Notes: generated by a model from the sequence alone, not told the origin. Shown: positions 55,231 to 64,000, counted from the stretch's first letter. The stretch is 64,000 bases of DNA from Acidisarcina polymorpha (GCF_003330725.1 NZ_CP030840.1:2046001-2110000), one strand, 5' to 3'. Numbers and translations are program-made.

Positions 55231-56199
55231 GTGGTTCGGAGTCGACTTCTATTTTCTTGCCTGCTAGCCGTGGCAGCCTTAGGTTGTCGCGCCCAAACTG
55301 CATCGACCGCGCCGACTGTTGCAGAAAATGCGCAACTGAATCGCCGTATTGAAGTGCAGGTGCGCTCCCAATTGCAGGTGCCGTCCGATTACGCCGTCTC
55401 GATTGGAACTAGAACGAAGAGTGCTTTTACCGGTTATGACACCGTGCCGATCACCTTTTCTCTGCCTTCAAAACCCGGATCGAAACCGACCACGGTCGAC
55501 TTTCTCTTGTCTCAGGACGGAAAGACTTTGGCCCGCATGCAGAAGTTCGATCTGACCAAAGATCCGGCCCAGGTGGCCCAACTGACCAATCGGCCGGTCC
55601 GCGGCCCGGAAGCCGCCAAAGTTGTCATCGTGAATTTCGATGACTTGGAATGCCCTTACTGCGCTCGTATGCACCAAGAACTCTTTCCTCAGACTTTCGA
55701 ACGCTATAAAGGGCTGATCAAGGTCGTCTACAAGGATGATCCGCTGGTTGAAATTCACCCCTGGGCCATGCATGCGTCCGTTGACGCTAATTGCCTCGCC
55801 GACCAGAGTGGGGCCGCCTATTGGTCCTATGTTGATTATGTCCATAGCCATGGAGATGAAATCAGCGGCGCCGATCGCGATCCGGCGAAAGCCAACGCCG
55901 CCCTGGACCGCATTGCTCGTGAACAAGGCTCCCGAGAAAAGGTCAATCCGGCGAACCTCGACGCCTGCCTGCAGAAGCAAGATAACGGAGCGGTGATCGC
56001 ATCGATGAAGGAGGCCGATCACTTGAATATCGACGGCACCCCTACCTTGTTCGTGAACGGCGAACGCATCTCCGGTGCTGAACCGATAGAGCAGGTTTGG
56101 GCAGCCATTGACCGTGCCCTTGAGGCCGAGGGAGAAAAGCCGCCGCCACCAAGCAGCGTTCCAGCGAGCACACCGGCCAAAGCGCCCGCCGGAAACTAG
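55231..56199 (+). CDS. DsbA-family thiol-disulfide lipoprotein
   Basis: A 322-residue periplasmic thioredoxin-fold protein. N-terminal signal ends in the lipobox LAVAALGC, so it is probably membrane-tethered. Active-site CPYC (DLECPYCARMH near 142) and the cis-Pro in GTPTLFVNG near 270 are intact. Two more cysteines (DANCLAD near 189, LDACLQK near 246) likely form a structural disulfide. The C-terminus is Pro-rich. The GTG at 55231 is chosen because AAAGGTGG stands 5 bases upstream and gives a clean signal peptide; an in-frame TTG at 55174 is the outer limit. Its place between lptD and a SurA-like gene suggests it oxidises outer-membrane proteins such as LptD. Confidence 0.85.
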   Translation: MVRSRLLFSCLLAVAALGCRAQTASTAPTVAENAQLNRRIEVQVRSQLQVPSDYAVSIGTRTKSAFTGYDTVPITFSLPSKPGSKPTTVDFLLSQDGKTLARMQKFDLTKDPAQVAQLTNRPVRGPEAAKVVIVNFDDLECPYCARMHQELFPQTFERYKGLIKVVYKDDPLVEIHPWAMHASVDANCLADQSGAAYWSYVDYVHSHGDEISGADRDPAKANAALDRIAREQGSREKVNPANLDACLQKQDNGAVIASMKEADHLNIDGTPTLFVNGERISGAEPIEQVWAAIDRALEAEGEKPPPPSSVPASTPAKAPAGN

Positions 56200-56369
56200 C
56201 CCGGTGACGACTCAAGTCGTCCGGAAGGTATCAGGATCGTCGCGCAATCTGCCGTCACGACTCAACCCCCACGTGCTTCCATCGGAAATCGACAGACCAG
56301 GTCTCGACGAATGCCTGGGACCGCGATTCTCCGATTAAGTCAGCAATCAAGTTCCCCAGGAGAGAGCTT

Positions 56370-57488
56370 TTGCACGAACAATTGGTAGCAAGCGCAAGAA
56401 AGTCGCCGGTTTCGAATTCTTTCGGAAGCTGTCACAAACAGGTTTTAGCAGTGCTTGTCTCGGTCTCTCTCGGTACCGGCCTGTCAGGCTGCCAACGGCA
56501 GCATGGCCCCGATGTCGTAGCCATGGTGAACGGTAAGCCGATCATGCGCGCCGATGTCGAAACCGTCTACCGCAGCAACCTGGGAGACTCAAAGCAGGAA
56601 CCGCCCAAAGACCAGGCCGACAATGTTCGCCTCAACATCGTGCGCGAACAGATTGACGAAGAAATTGTGGACCAACGTGCTGCCAAGCTGAATCTGACCG
56701 CAAGCGATGACGAGGTAGAGACGAAGCTTGCTGAGTTCAAAGCGCCCTACACTCAGGAGGAGTTCGATCAGAAGCTGAAGAGCCAGCACCTCACGCTCGA
56801 TGAGCTCAAGAAAGAAATACGCAAGAATCGCACTCAGGAAAAGCTCTTCAATAAAGAAATTAATTCCAAGATCAACATTACCGACGCAAATATCACCAAC
56901 TACTACAACGCCCATAAGGCGGACTTCAACCTGGTGGAGCCCCGATATCATCTCGCCCAGATTGTCGTCACCCCACAGCCCGCGCAGCAAGGTCAGCAGC
57001 AGCCGATCAACATGCAAAACAGTAAGGCCGGCAGCGATGCCGACGCCAAGAAAAAGATTGATGTGCTGCATGGACGGCTGGAGAGTGGAGAGGACTTCAG
57101 TACCCTCGCCGCCAACTTCTCAGAGGACCCCAATACCTCCACAAACGGGGGCGACATGGGCGGCATCCAGGAGTCGGTGCTGCGCCGTCAACCCGAGGTC
57201 TTTCAGGTCATCGATAAGCTTAAAGCAGGTCAGATGACACCAGTGATGACGATCCCCGACGCGCCCGGTTCGAAGCGCGCCGCTTACTACGTCATCTTCA
57301 AGCTCATTGACCGCGAGGCCGCCGGGCAGCGCGAGCTGAACGATCCCCGCGTGCAGCAGACCATCCGCGCCGAGCTGCGTCAGGAAAGATCCCAGTTGCT
57401 CAAGAACGCCTACATCGAAATGCTGCGCGACCAGGCCCACGTGGAAAACTACTTTGCTGAAGAGATCTTCAAGAATGGCGCACAGTAG
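56370..57488 (+). CDS. SurA-like periplasmic peptidyl-prolyl isomerase/chaperone
   Basis: A 372-residue exported protein with an N-terminal SurA-type chaperone domain (about 50-195, VVAMVNGKPIMRADVETVY) and one parvulin rotamase domain (about 200-310, EPRYHLAQIVV then SGEDFSTLAANFSED and GGDMGGIQESVL). Signal ends in GLSGC, a lipobox, so it may be a lipoprotein. It shields unfolded outer-membrane proteins on their way to the BAM complex. The start is TTG at 56370, supported by AGGAGAG about 10 bases upstream. Third gene of the lptD run. Confidence 0.87.
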   Translation: MHEQLVASARKSPVSNSFGSCHKQVLAVLVSVSLGTGLSGCQRQHGPDVVAMVNGKPIMRADVETVYRSNLGDSKQEPPKDQADNVRLNIVREQIDEEIVDQRAAKLNLTASDDEVETKLAEFKAPYTQEEFDQKLKSQHLTLDELKKEIRKNRTQEKLFNKEINSKINITDANITNYYNAHKADFNLVEPRYHLAQIVVTPQPAQQGQQQPINMQNSKAGSDADAKKKIDVLHGRLESGEDFSTLAANFSEDPNTSTNGGDMGGIQESVLRRQPEVFQVIDKLKAGQMTPVMTIPDAPGSKRAAYYVIFKLIDREAAGQRELNDPRVQQTIRAELRQERSQLLKNAYIEMLRDQAHVENYFAEEIFKNGAQ

Positions 57489-57620
57489 ATCGGCCCAAGT
57501 ATCTCCGAGAATCTCGAAGATACATCCCGCCTAGGATCCGCTCGGACTCGAGCCTTGGACACCTGCGGCGAAACGTATAGTTCCGTCTTCGCTGAACGCA
57601 GTGTCCTGAAATGGCAGCGC

Positions 57621-57662
57621 CCTGGCGGTTCTCAGGTAAGACTAGTGGAGCGCACCGCCAGG
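57621..57662. terminator. GC-rich inverted repeat between convergent genes
   Basis: CCTGGCGGT (57621-57629) and ACCGCCAGG (57654-57662) are exact 9-bp arms 24 bases apart, between the surA-like gene (+) and the acyltransferase gene (-). The position suits a bidirectional terminator, but there is no T-run. Confidence 0.4.
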
Positions 57663-57681
57663 CCGCATTGAACCCGCTAAT

Positions 57682-58842
57682 TTAAACCAGCGTCTGCGCC
57701 TCGGTGATTTCGGGTGACCGCTTCGCAACTCCAAAGCTGTCGATTTCCGAAGCTCTCAATTTCTTTGGCGAGAGAGCCCTCATCAGTGGCCGTTCAACCA
57801 ACGGATACGTGAGGGAAGCTCCGGCGATGGTCACGATGCCCGCCACGATGATGGTCAGATCCCCCGGAAAATGCCCAAGCCGAGGATATTTCTTGAGCAC
57901 CACCGCGTAGGTCATCGAAAAAAATGCGTGCGTCAAGTAGATCGAATAGGAAGCGTCTCCGAGATAGACCAGCCAGCGGGGGCAACGCGAAGAGCCTAAC
58001 ATCGCGGCTCCCGTCACCATCAGCAAAGCCGGAACTCCATAGATCACGAAACGCAGGTAATCTGCCGCATGATAGAAGCCCGTGCTTAAGAAGCCGAGCG
58101 CACCTATGACGATGAGAGCGACGGCTAATCTCTTCATGGAATCTTCGTTAGAATCCGACGCCAGGCGAAGTAGCACCTGGGCGGCCAACACGCCGAAGAG
58201 GAACTCGATAATGATCGGTTCGGAAAAAAGATATTTTAGGCCATTATGCTCGGGCAGAACTAAGCTGAAGAGCGCCAACAAGGCAAAAGATGCACACAGA
58301 AATGGCAGCTTCCAGCGCTTGAAATTGATCAATATCCCAATCGAAAAGACTATGTAAAACAACATTTCAAAGGAAAGCGTCCATCCCTGAGAGAGAAAAG
58401 GATGATAGTTTCTGCCATCGAAGAAAGGCAGCAGAAGGTAGGAATGAATGAGAAAAGAGGGCTGGTAATGATGGGACTTCAGCGCAACCCCGACCAGCCA
58501 TAGCAGGAGCAAAGCCGTCGTCCAGACCCAGTAAAGGGGGTAGATGCGAGTGGCCCGCTTCCGCAAGAAATCAAGCGCATCTGCCGCTCCAGCTTTCTTC
58601 GTCGTGGTGTAAACCATAATGAAGCCGGAGATGACAAAGAACAGATCCACGCCCGCCGCTCCGAGCGTCTTGAAGCCCCCATCAGCGATCCATGATGGCC
58701 GATTCGTATATTCCTTGAGGACCCATTCATAGTGGTAAAAGACCACCATGGAAGCCGCTATTCCGCGAAGGACCTGAATTGAAGGTAGCTTGCCGCGGCC
58801 TGCAGAGAGGCGTTGGACGCTTGCTGTGGAGTCTGGATGCAT
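57682..58842 (-). CDS. Acyltransferase-3 family membrane protein (OafA/NodX-like)
   Basis: A 386-residue integral membrane O-acyltransferase with about ten helices. The catalytic first-helix motif VVFYHYEWV near 35 and the GVDLFFVISGF signature near 65 are intact, and RATRIYPLYWVW follows near 92. Such enzymes acetylate or acylate sugars of surface polysaccharides, macrolides or peptidoglycan. A substrate cannot be inferred from neighbours, since it stands alone. Confidence 0.9.
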   Translation of the reverse strand: MHPDSTASVQRLSAGRGKLPSIQVLRGIAASMVVFYHYEWVLKEYTNRPSWIADGGFKTLGAAGVDLFFVISGFIMVYTTTKKAGAADALDFLRKRATRIYPLYWVWTTALLLLWLVGVALKSHHYQPSFLIHSYLLLPFFDGRNYHPFLSQGWTLSFEMLFYIVFSIGILINFKRWKLPFLCASFALLALFSLVLPEHNGLKYLFSEPIIIEFLFGVLAAQVLLRLASDSNEDSMKRLAVALIVIGALGFLSTGFYHAADYLRFVIYGVPALLMVTGAAMLGSSRCPRWLVYLGDASYSIYLTHAFFSMTYAVVLKKYPRLGHFPGDLTIIVAGIVTIAGASLTYPLVERPLMRALSPKKLRASEIDSFGVAKRSPEITEAQTLV

Positions 58843-59187
58843 GCAGAAATCCTTGGTAAGGCCGCAGTTCAGGCCCGAATCAGACTTTTCTCGCTATGAA
58901 GACGAGTTATTCTCTTTCCGCGGAACTCTGGGCAAAATTCTGAAGTAGATCAAGAATGTGACTACAAAGGCTGGAATACCCCGGAGCCCTGGTGACGACG
59001 GCCCTCGGTTTCTTACTGGCTGACTCGGTGCTTCGCCGGCCAGTTGGAGAGACGAAGGATTTGCTGCTCTCCATGAATAGGTGGCTATGGCAAGTCTATC
59101 GGCAGCCTGTAGGCGTGTCTAGTCAATTTCGAGAGAGAGCGAAGAAGAAGCCTCGGGCCGTCTATTCAGCGAATCCGGTAACGAGGC
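58843..59187. other. Intergenic stretch, no supported gene
   Basis: About 345 bases between the acyltransferase and a radical SAM gene. Short frames occur but none has a credible ribosome site or a recognisable product. No tRNA fold or strong inverted repeat seen. Confidence 0.5.
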
Positions 59188-60219
59188 CTAAAGCTGAATA
59201 TTGACAAGCTCCGCGACCGTCCCCTCAAGACCGGGACTTACCTGACGCGTCTGCGGCGCGCGCCAGTGATCAATGTAAGAAATCTGGTGAACGCAGGAGA
59301 TCGTGCAATTTGGTGCGCATGTTTTCTCTGTCAGGAACTCCCGTTTCAGGTCCTCCCGGGTGTACTCCGCCAAAGGCACTCCTGGCCAGCCGCGCTGCTG
59401 AGAACAATAGTGGACCAGCCCATCTTCGCAAATGTATAGGTAGCGGGATCCGGCCCGGCAGCGCCACTGATTCGGCTCGCCATTGGCGATGGCTTCCTGG
59501 AAGTGATTGAAGCGGGAATAGTTCTCTTTCTTCATGCCACGCATTTCGAAATAGACGCGGCGTTCTTCATCTTGAAGCGGCTTGAGTTGACCATCCCCAT
59601 CGTGAATGATCCCAATCGTCGAAGTGAATCCAAGGCCCAGAGCGCGCCGGCCAATCGTCAGAGCGTCCTGCGGGTTCTTGATGCCGCCGCCGACCACGGA
59701 ATTTATATTGACGTGAAAGTCTGCGTATTCCGCCAGAAACTCGAGCTTCTTATCCAACACTTTGAGACTCTTCTTTGAAATCTCGTCGGGCTGGACATTG
59801 TCGATTGAGATCTGCATGTGATCCAGACCAGCTTCATTCAACCGCTTGATCCGATCCGGCATAAGAAAGTAGCCGTTGGTGATCATGCCTGCAATTCGGC
59901 CATGGTGGCGAATGCGAGCAATGATCTGATCGAGATCCGGATGAGTCAGCGGTTCGCCGCCCGAGATGGTGATTATGCTTGTTCCCAGTCGAGCCAGGTG
60001 GTCGATGCGTCGCAGCATCTCCTCTAGCGGCACCGGGTCCGAGACCTTGTCGTACTCATTGCAGTAGGCGCAGGATAGATTGCAAAACCGCATCGGCACA
60101 ATCTGGGCCATCACGACGTGATCGGTAGCCGCGAGGGCGTGACCTACGGTAGCCAGCTCCCGCACCTTGCGGCTTGCAGCGCGCATCCGGCGGGAGATCG
60201 AAGTTGATGTTGCTGCCAT
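59188..60219 (-). CDS. Radical SAM/SPASM-type protein
   Basis: A 343-residue radical SAM protein. Cluster-binding CNLSCAYC near 46-53, GGEPLTHPD near 88, and a SPASM-like C-terminal set of cysteines (WRCRAG near 248, YICEDG near 260, HYCSQQ near 268, CAPNCTISC near 300-310). Such proteins often modify peptides or prepare cofactors. The N-terminal 30 residues are basic. Not the same subfamily as the radical SAM gene at 5.0 kb: that one has a long Pro-rich N-terminus. No precursor peptide gene is evident next to it. Substrate unknown. Confidence 0.87.
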   Translation of the reverse strand: MAATSTSISRRMRAASRKVRELATVGHALAATDHVVMAQIVPMRFCNLSCAYCNEYDKVSDPVPLEEMLRRIDHLARLGTSIITISGGEPLTHPDLDQIIARIRHHGRIAGMITNGYFLMPDRIKRLNEAGLDHMQISIDNVQPDEISKKSLKVLDKKLEFLAEYADFHVNINSVVGGGIKNPQDALTIGRRALGLGFTSTIGIIHDGDGQLKPLQDEERRVYFEMRGMKKENYSRFNHFQEAIANGEPNQWRCRAGSRYLYICEDGLVHYCSQQRGWPGVPLAEYTREDLKREFLTEKTCAPNCTISCVHQISYIDHWRAPQTRQVSPGLEGTVAELVNIQL

Positions 60220-60503
60220 CCTTATCCTATTGAATCACAATGGCGTCGCAGGCAGCGAATTGCGGGGGCCGAGTGGTGCAGTCGCGGCTTCGAACGGATC
60301 GAAGCGGACATTTAGAGGTCAGATTTGTCGAGGTCAGTACATTTGCTGTGTTCGAGAATTGCACGAATTTGGGTTTTCGTGGAGGATCTAGTGGCCTCGC
60401 CGGCTTGCTCCGCCTATTTGCGACACGGCTATTCTTCGGCCAACCAAGATCGATGCCTCCCGTTGACCCTTTCATCTTGTCAGCAATGCTGCCGCAATAT
60501 TGT

Positions 60504-61448
60504 TCAGTTCCATTGCAACTCCGCAACGGTCGCAGCAGCCGGTGCTTCGAAGTCGTGATATCGCAGATCGCTGCTGTTTTTCACCTCCCCGACCACCATG
60601 CTGAGCGTCTGTTCTTTCTTGTCACGAATAAGCGTCAACTGCACCTGTTTGCCGTGATTCATCCGTATGGCGCGTTCCCAGTCGGAGAGGCTTACGATCG
60701 GTTTGCCGTTTACCTTCTCGATAACGTCGGCGACCTTCAGCCCGGCAGCGGCAGCGGGGGTATTGGGAAACACATTGCCGACCAGCATGCCCGTCCCGCC
60801 GTGGACACCAAAATACTCACTGAGGCCAGAGGTCAGTTGTTCGAGTTCCACACCGACGTAGTAGCGGTTGCGGGTGAAAGTGCCGAGGAAGCTATTGGCG
60901 TGGCCCGTCCGCGCCCGTCCCGAACTATTCGGGATCGGCGCTGCCTGGGCCGTGGCGCTAGTGGCCTGCGGCGCCGAGGATGAATCCTCATCCAGGCCCA
61001 CGATGATGTCTTTTGCGACGGTAGCGCGATCGGCCAGTTGCACCGTGATATTTACCGCCTGGCCATCCCGCATAGCGACCAGCATCACCCTGCGGCCAGG
61101 CGGAGTCTCGTGCAGCATCCGGCTGAACTGGGAGACGCCCTCGATCCGTTGTCCGTTCATCTGGATCACGACATCGTGAACCTTGAGGCCCGCCTTGGCT
61201 GCCGGTGCATCCTGATCAACAGTAATAATTTCGGCTCCATGCGCATCTTTGAGCTTCAGCGAGGAGGCACGGTCATCGTCCACGTCGTTCAGCCCGACTC
61301 CTAAATACCCCTGGGAGGAATGAGAAAAGAGCATCTCTTGCGTCAGCGCGGGAAATCTCGCTTCGATCCCGTCTGCATGAACCATGGGGAGTAAAACCAC
61401 TCCGCCCACCAGCACTGTCAGCGTTCCGAGCCTCGAAAAATAAATCAT
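60504..61448 (-). CDS. Exported protein with two PDZ domains
   Basis: A 314-residue protein with a signal peptide (MIYFSRLGTLTVLVGGVVLL) and two PDZ domains: one near 45-125 (GYLGVGLNDVDDD, then VVIQMNGQRIEGVSQFSRML) and one near 220-300 (GMLVGNVFPNTPAAAAGLKVADVIEKVNGKPI). No serine-protease triad is present, so it is a binding protein and not an HtrA-type protease. It is the third gene after an ECF sigma factor and its anti-sigma factor, so it may sense misfolded or C-terminal peptides and relay envelope stress, in the way that PDZ domains of DegS do. That link is inference. Confidence 0.85.
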   Translation of the reverse strand: MIYFSRLGTLTVLVGGVVLLPMVHADGIEARFPALTQEMLFSHSSQGYLGVGLNDVDDDRASSLKLKDAHGAEIITVDQDAPAAKAGLKVHDVVIQMNGQRIEGVSQFSRMLHETPPGRRVMLVAMRDGQAVNITVQLADRATVAKDIIVGLDEDSSSAPQATSATAQAAPIPNSSGRARTGHANSFLGTFTRNRYYVGVELEQLTSGLSEYFGVHGGTGMLVGNVFPNTPAAAAGLKVADVIEKVNGKPIVSLSDWERAIRMNHGKQVQLTLIRDKKEQTLSMVVGEVKNSSDLRYHDFEAPAAATVAELQWN

Positions 61449-61553
61449 GGTCTGATGCCTGCCTTGTCTGGCTCTGATGTCCTGCTTCCAAACCACCCGC
61501 TCAAAATGAATATCCCTGAGCTTTTATAAAGAGGATGCGCCTGCTCGAAAGGT

Positions 61554-62531
61554 TTACTGTATCTCCGGCAGACCGCTGAGCATCTTCTGCGAAACCGTAC
61601 GCAGATAGGGGTTCTCGTCGGTATCGGCCACATTGTGGAGCACCTGGCGAACGCTGCTGTCGCTATCGACCGGCTGCAATAGAGCGACTGCTTTAAGCCG
61701 GACCTTGGGATCGGAGTCTTTTCGCAAAGCGTTCAAAATCACATTGCGAACGTTCCTGTCCTCTCCCACATAGGGCTGTAAGCCTTCAAGCGCCTTGAGC
61801 CGCACTTCGGCGTCTTTATCGCGCCGCAAAGCAGCTATAAGTGCATCGCGCTCCTGGCCGGCTTCGCACTGATGCCCGGCCCGGCACTCTCCGGCCAGCA
61901 ACGCCACTGAATCAGAGCGGACACCGGTATCCAGATGGCTCGATGCGCCAATCAGCAGCATCTTCCGTATCTCGGGACTGTCGAGCGAACCGGTCATCGT
62001 CTCCGGAACCAGCCGTTCATAGGTGATCTTCACATCCTCCGACCCCGGCTCTTGCTCGATCCCGTGAATAGCACCGATATTCAAGCTGTCCTGAGCAGCA
62101 TCGGCACCTTGGGAGATCGTTACGTGAGGCGTGATGGGAGCGGTTTTCTTCCCCATCCGATACCCTGCAGCGCCGCCCGTGCACAGTCCAATGATCAGCA
62201 ATACCGAGGCCATCGCCGGGGCGGACTGGACGCGGGCGATGCCATTAAAAAGCCGGTCAATGACCTTCGTCATCCAACCACTGCGGGGAACCGCATCCAG
62301 CGCCTCTTCCAGCCGAAGCCGGGTGCGCGTCAGCAGATTCGGAGAGGGCTCCAGCATCGGGTAAAGCGACATTGCCTGACGGAGTCCCTGGACGGCTTCC
62401 ATCTCCTTTCGACAATGCCCGCATTCGGAAAGGTGGCGTTCTAATCGGTGACTGGCGTCATCGGGCAATTCCCCGTAGATCGCCAGCGCAATATCCTGCT
62501 GCGCGGTTTCGCACTGTGATTCGTGCTTCAT
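61554..62531 (-). CDS. Anti-sigma factor with zinc-finger and extracytoplasmic HEAT repeats
   Basis: A 325-residue protein. The cytoplasmic zf-HC2 motif H-x3-C-x2-C (HLSECGHCRKE near 33-40) binds the sigma factor encoded just upstream. One transmembrane helix lies near 104-126. The outer part carries HEAT-like repeats (for example RDALIAALRRDKDAEVRLKALEGL near 228, RNVILNALRKDSDPKVRLKAVALL near 263). HEAT repeats as the sensing domain of an anti-sigma factor are unusual. It starts 21 bases after the sigma gene stop, so the pair is cotranscribed. Confidence 0.88.
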   Translation of the reverse strand: MKHESQCETAQQDIALAIYGELPDDASHRLERHLSECGHCRKEMEAVQGLRQAMSLYPMLEPSPNLLTRTRLRLEEALDAVPRSGWMTKVIDRLFNGIARVQSAPAMASVLLIIGLCTGGAAGYRMGKKTAPITPHVTISQGADAAQDSLNIGAIHGIEQEPGSEDVKITYERLVPETMTGSLDSPEIRKMLLIGASSHLDTGVRSDSVALLAGECRAGHQCEAGQERDALIAALRRDKDAEVRLKALEGLQPYVGEDRNVRNVILNALRKDSDPKVRLKAVALLQPVDSDSSVRQVLHNVADTDENPYLRTVSQKMLSGLPEIQ

Positions 62532-62552
62532 GGTGTTCCTTTGCTCCTGGCC

Positions 62553-63221
62553 TCAACGTAAAGTCGCCAAATTTGCTCTTAATTTTTTTGTCGCCCGGAA
62601 GAGCGTATTCTTGGCGGTCTCTTCCGTGGTGTTCAGCATTTCGCCGATGGTCCTTAATTTCAGACCCTGGTAATGCTTGAGTTCAAAAACCATGCGCTCG
62701 CGGGGAGTGAGAGTATCGAGTGCTGCCTTAATTCTTTCGCCCAGGAACTTGCGCTCCAGTTCGCGATCCGGATTGGCCATCGAGCGATCGTCCGACACAT
62801 TGCTCAACAGATCGATCTGCTCCCCCGAAGAGTCAACCATCACCGCCTGATCTTCCCGCCGCGACTTCCTGCGGCGTAGATGATCCAGACAGAGATTAGT
62901 CACGATCCGGTAGAGCCAGGTGTAAAAGGAACATTCAAACCGAAAATTTCCGAGATACCGGTACGCCTTGAGAAACGCCTCCTGGTGAACATCCTGCGCA
63001 TCCTGTTCCGAGCCCGTCAAATGCAAAGCCAGCCGCAGCACCGCCTGGTCATATTGACGAACCAGCGAGTCGAATGCCGGCCGCGAGCCCTGTTGGGCCT
63101 CGCGAATCAGTTCATTCTCGTTTTCGCGAGTCCGGGCATCGATGGCCATGCTAGAAGAGGATTGTAGCCTCCGCGGCTTGGTCGCTATTTGCGCGGGAAG
63201 GCGAAGGGCGTCGGTGGCCAT
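62553..63221 (-). CDS. RNA polymerase ECF sigma factor
   Basis: A 222-residue extracytoplasmic-function sigma factor. Region 2: ALHLTGSEQDAQDVHQEAFLKAYRYL near 75 and the SFYTWLYRIVTNLCLDHLRRRKSR segment near 105. Region 4 near 170-215: LTPRERMVFELKHYQGLKLRTIGEML and ETAKNTLFRATKKL. ATG 63221 is chosen because AGGAG stands about 10 bases upstream; an open frame to 63386 lacks support. It controls an unknown regulon, probably including its own operon with the anti-sigma and PDZ genes. Confidence 0.92.
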   Translation of the reverse strand: MATDALRLPAQIATKPRRLQSSSSMAIDARTRENENELIREAQQGSRPAFDSLVRQYDQAVLRLALHLTGSEQDAQDVHQEAFLKAYRYLGNFRFECSFYTWLYRIVTNLCLDHLRRRKSRREDQAVMVDSSGEQIDLLSNVSDDRSMANPDRELERKFLGERIKAALDTLTPRERMVFELKHYQGLKLRTIGEMLNTTEETAKNTLFRATKKLRANLATLR

Positions 63222-63420
63222 GCGATCGTGCTCCTGTTTGGTTAAGGGACGGGTAGGTATTGAGTTGGTGAGCATAGAACAGCAAAATTCTTCTGGATTC
63301 CCCAAGTGCTCGATACCCAAAGATGGAAACTCCAATTTGAGCGAAAAGTTGTCGGCTGCGCAAACGCCGGCCGCTCGGCGACGCAAGACCGGGCGGTGAC
63401 TCTCGTTCTAAACTTGTGAA

Positions 63421-64000
63421 ATGGTTCAAAATAACGCAGAGAACGAAGGCGAAGAACTTTTCGCCCGCGCCACAAAAGCGGCTCCTGTTTTAGCATCAGC
63501 CGGTTGGATCACCGCCTATTGTGACGGCGGGTCGCGCGGCAATCCCGGTCCCTCTGGCTATGGCGTCTACCTCCAGGACGAAAGCGGAAAACCGCTCGCT
63601 GAATTGAGCGAATACCTGGGTAAGCAAACCAACAACTACGCCGAATACTCCGGTCTGCTGGCAAGCTTGAATTTCGCCCTGGAACATGGGCATTCGCGAC
63701 TGCGGGTGGTCTCCGATTCGGAGCTCATGGTCAAACAGATCAAAGGCCAGTACCGAGTCAACAGTCCCGATCTGCGCCCGCTCTACGACGAGGCCAAACA
63801 GCGTATCGCCAGGCTCGATCAGTTCCAGATCCAGCACGTTTTACGAGGAAAAAACAAAGACGCCGACCGGCTAGCTAATCTAGCTATGGATCGGGGCGCC
63901 AACCGGGTCGCGTCGGCGCCCGCCGCAGGCTCCACCTTTCGCGCAGCAATCAAGGCAGTCGCCGGGAGCGGTCCCGCAAAGGATACTGCCCCCGCAGCGG
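63421..64000 (+). CDS. RNase HI-like protein, 3' end cut off by the window edge
   Basis: Cleaves the RNA strand of RNA-DNA hybrids in characterised relatives. 193 codons are visible and the frame is still open at base 64000. The RNase H fold is clear: first Asp in CDGGSRGNPGP near 34, Glu in NNYAEYSGLL near 74, Asp in VVSDSELM near 99, and the late KNKDADRLANLAM near 143, where the final Asp belongs. The first 25 residues and the Ala-rich tail after 155 lie outside the domain. Divergent from the ECF sigma gene with 199 bases between. Confidence 0.88.
   Translation, partial: MVQNNAENEGEELFARATKAAPVLASAGWITAYCDGGSRGNPGPSGYGVYLQDESGKPLAELSEYLGKQTNNYAEYSGLLASLNFALEHGHSRLRVVSDSELMVKQIKGQYRVNSPDLRPLYDEAKQRIARLDQFQIQHVLRGKNKDADRLANLAMDRGANRVASAPAAGSTFRAAIKAVAGSGPAKDTAPAA

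Noticed and set aside
59188-60219. Peptide-maturation (RiPP) cluster around the second radical SAM gene
   Set aside because: No short precursor gene with a Cys- or Gly-rich core, no protease and no peptide exporter is seen nearby.
60240-60983. 247-residue plus-strand frame that covers a 284-base gap
   Set aside because: Its second half is antisense to the PDZ gene, and the first half lacks a ribosome site or any domain.
1-64000. CRISPR array, insertion sequence or prophage
   Set aside because: No spaced direct repeats, transposase, integrase, terminal inverted repeats or phage structural genes were seen.

Overview
The window reads as a piece of an Acidobacteriota chromosome, most likely class Terriglobia. 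This is inferred from gene content and is not proven. The signals are a long MacB-type permease with two FtsX domains, an Oar-like TonB receptor with an N-terminal carboxypeptidase-regulatory domain, FG-GAP/ASPIC-UnbV proteins, many TPR lipoprotein-like proteins, an LptD-type outer membrane and moderately high GC. I see no rRNA, tRNA, CRISPR array, insertion sequence or phage gene.

Layout. 1-2.0 kb: the end of an exopolysaccharide locus (GT4 and WecG/TagA glycosyltransferases). 2.0-4.65 kb: a STAS protein and a sigma-54 enhancer-binding regulator. 5.0-13.2 kb: a four-gene run of radical SAM/SPASM-like enzyme, 2-hydroxyacyl-CoA-dehydratase-like protein, giant tandem BadF-type activase and FtsX-type permease. 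This is the best candidate for an undescribed system. 13.2-19.0 kb: a tiny membrane-protein gene, a zinc alcohol dehydrogenase, two small envelope proteins and a large ABC permease. 19.0-21.9 kb: methylmalonate-semialdehyde dehydrogenase and an N-carbamoyl amidohydrolase, which fit reductive pyrimidine breakdown; a possible RNA switch lies between them.

22-40.3 kb: a secretion-rich block with a GH127-like glycosidase, a Tat-exported alkaline-phosphatase-superfamily protein, two paralogous TPR proteins, a TonB receptor under a LacI-type operator, two FG-GAP/UnbV proteins (one fused to thioredoxin and TPR domains) and a GlcG/HbpS-like protein. It looks like uptake and processing of an external, probably sugar-containing, substrate.

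40.4-52.4 kb: mostly housekeeping. It holds a cupin, a methyltransferase fused to D-Ala-D-Ala ligase, the lipid/ribosome cluster yceD-rpmF-plsX with fabD, a TenI/ThiE-like protein, soluble transhydrogenase, an unusual ROK protein and an RDD membrane protein. 52.6-57.5 kb: an outer-membrane assembly cluster (LptD, a DsbA-like thiol protein, a SurA-like chaperone). 57.7-60.2 kb: an acyltransferase and a second radical SAM protein. 60.5-63.2 kb: ECF sigma factor, HEAT-repeat anti-sigma factor and tandem-PDZ protein, probably an envelope-stress operon. The window ends inside an RNase HI-like gene.
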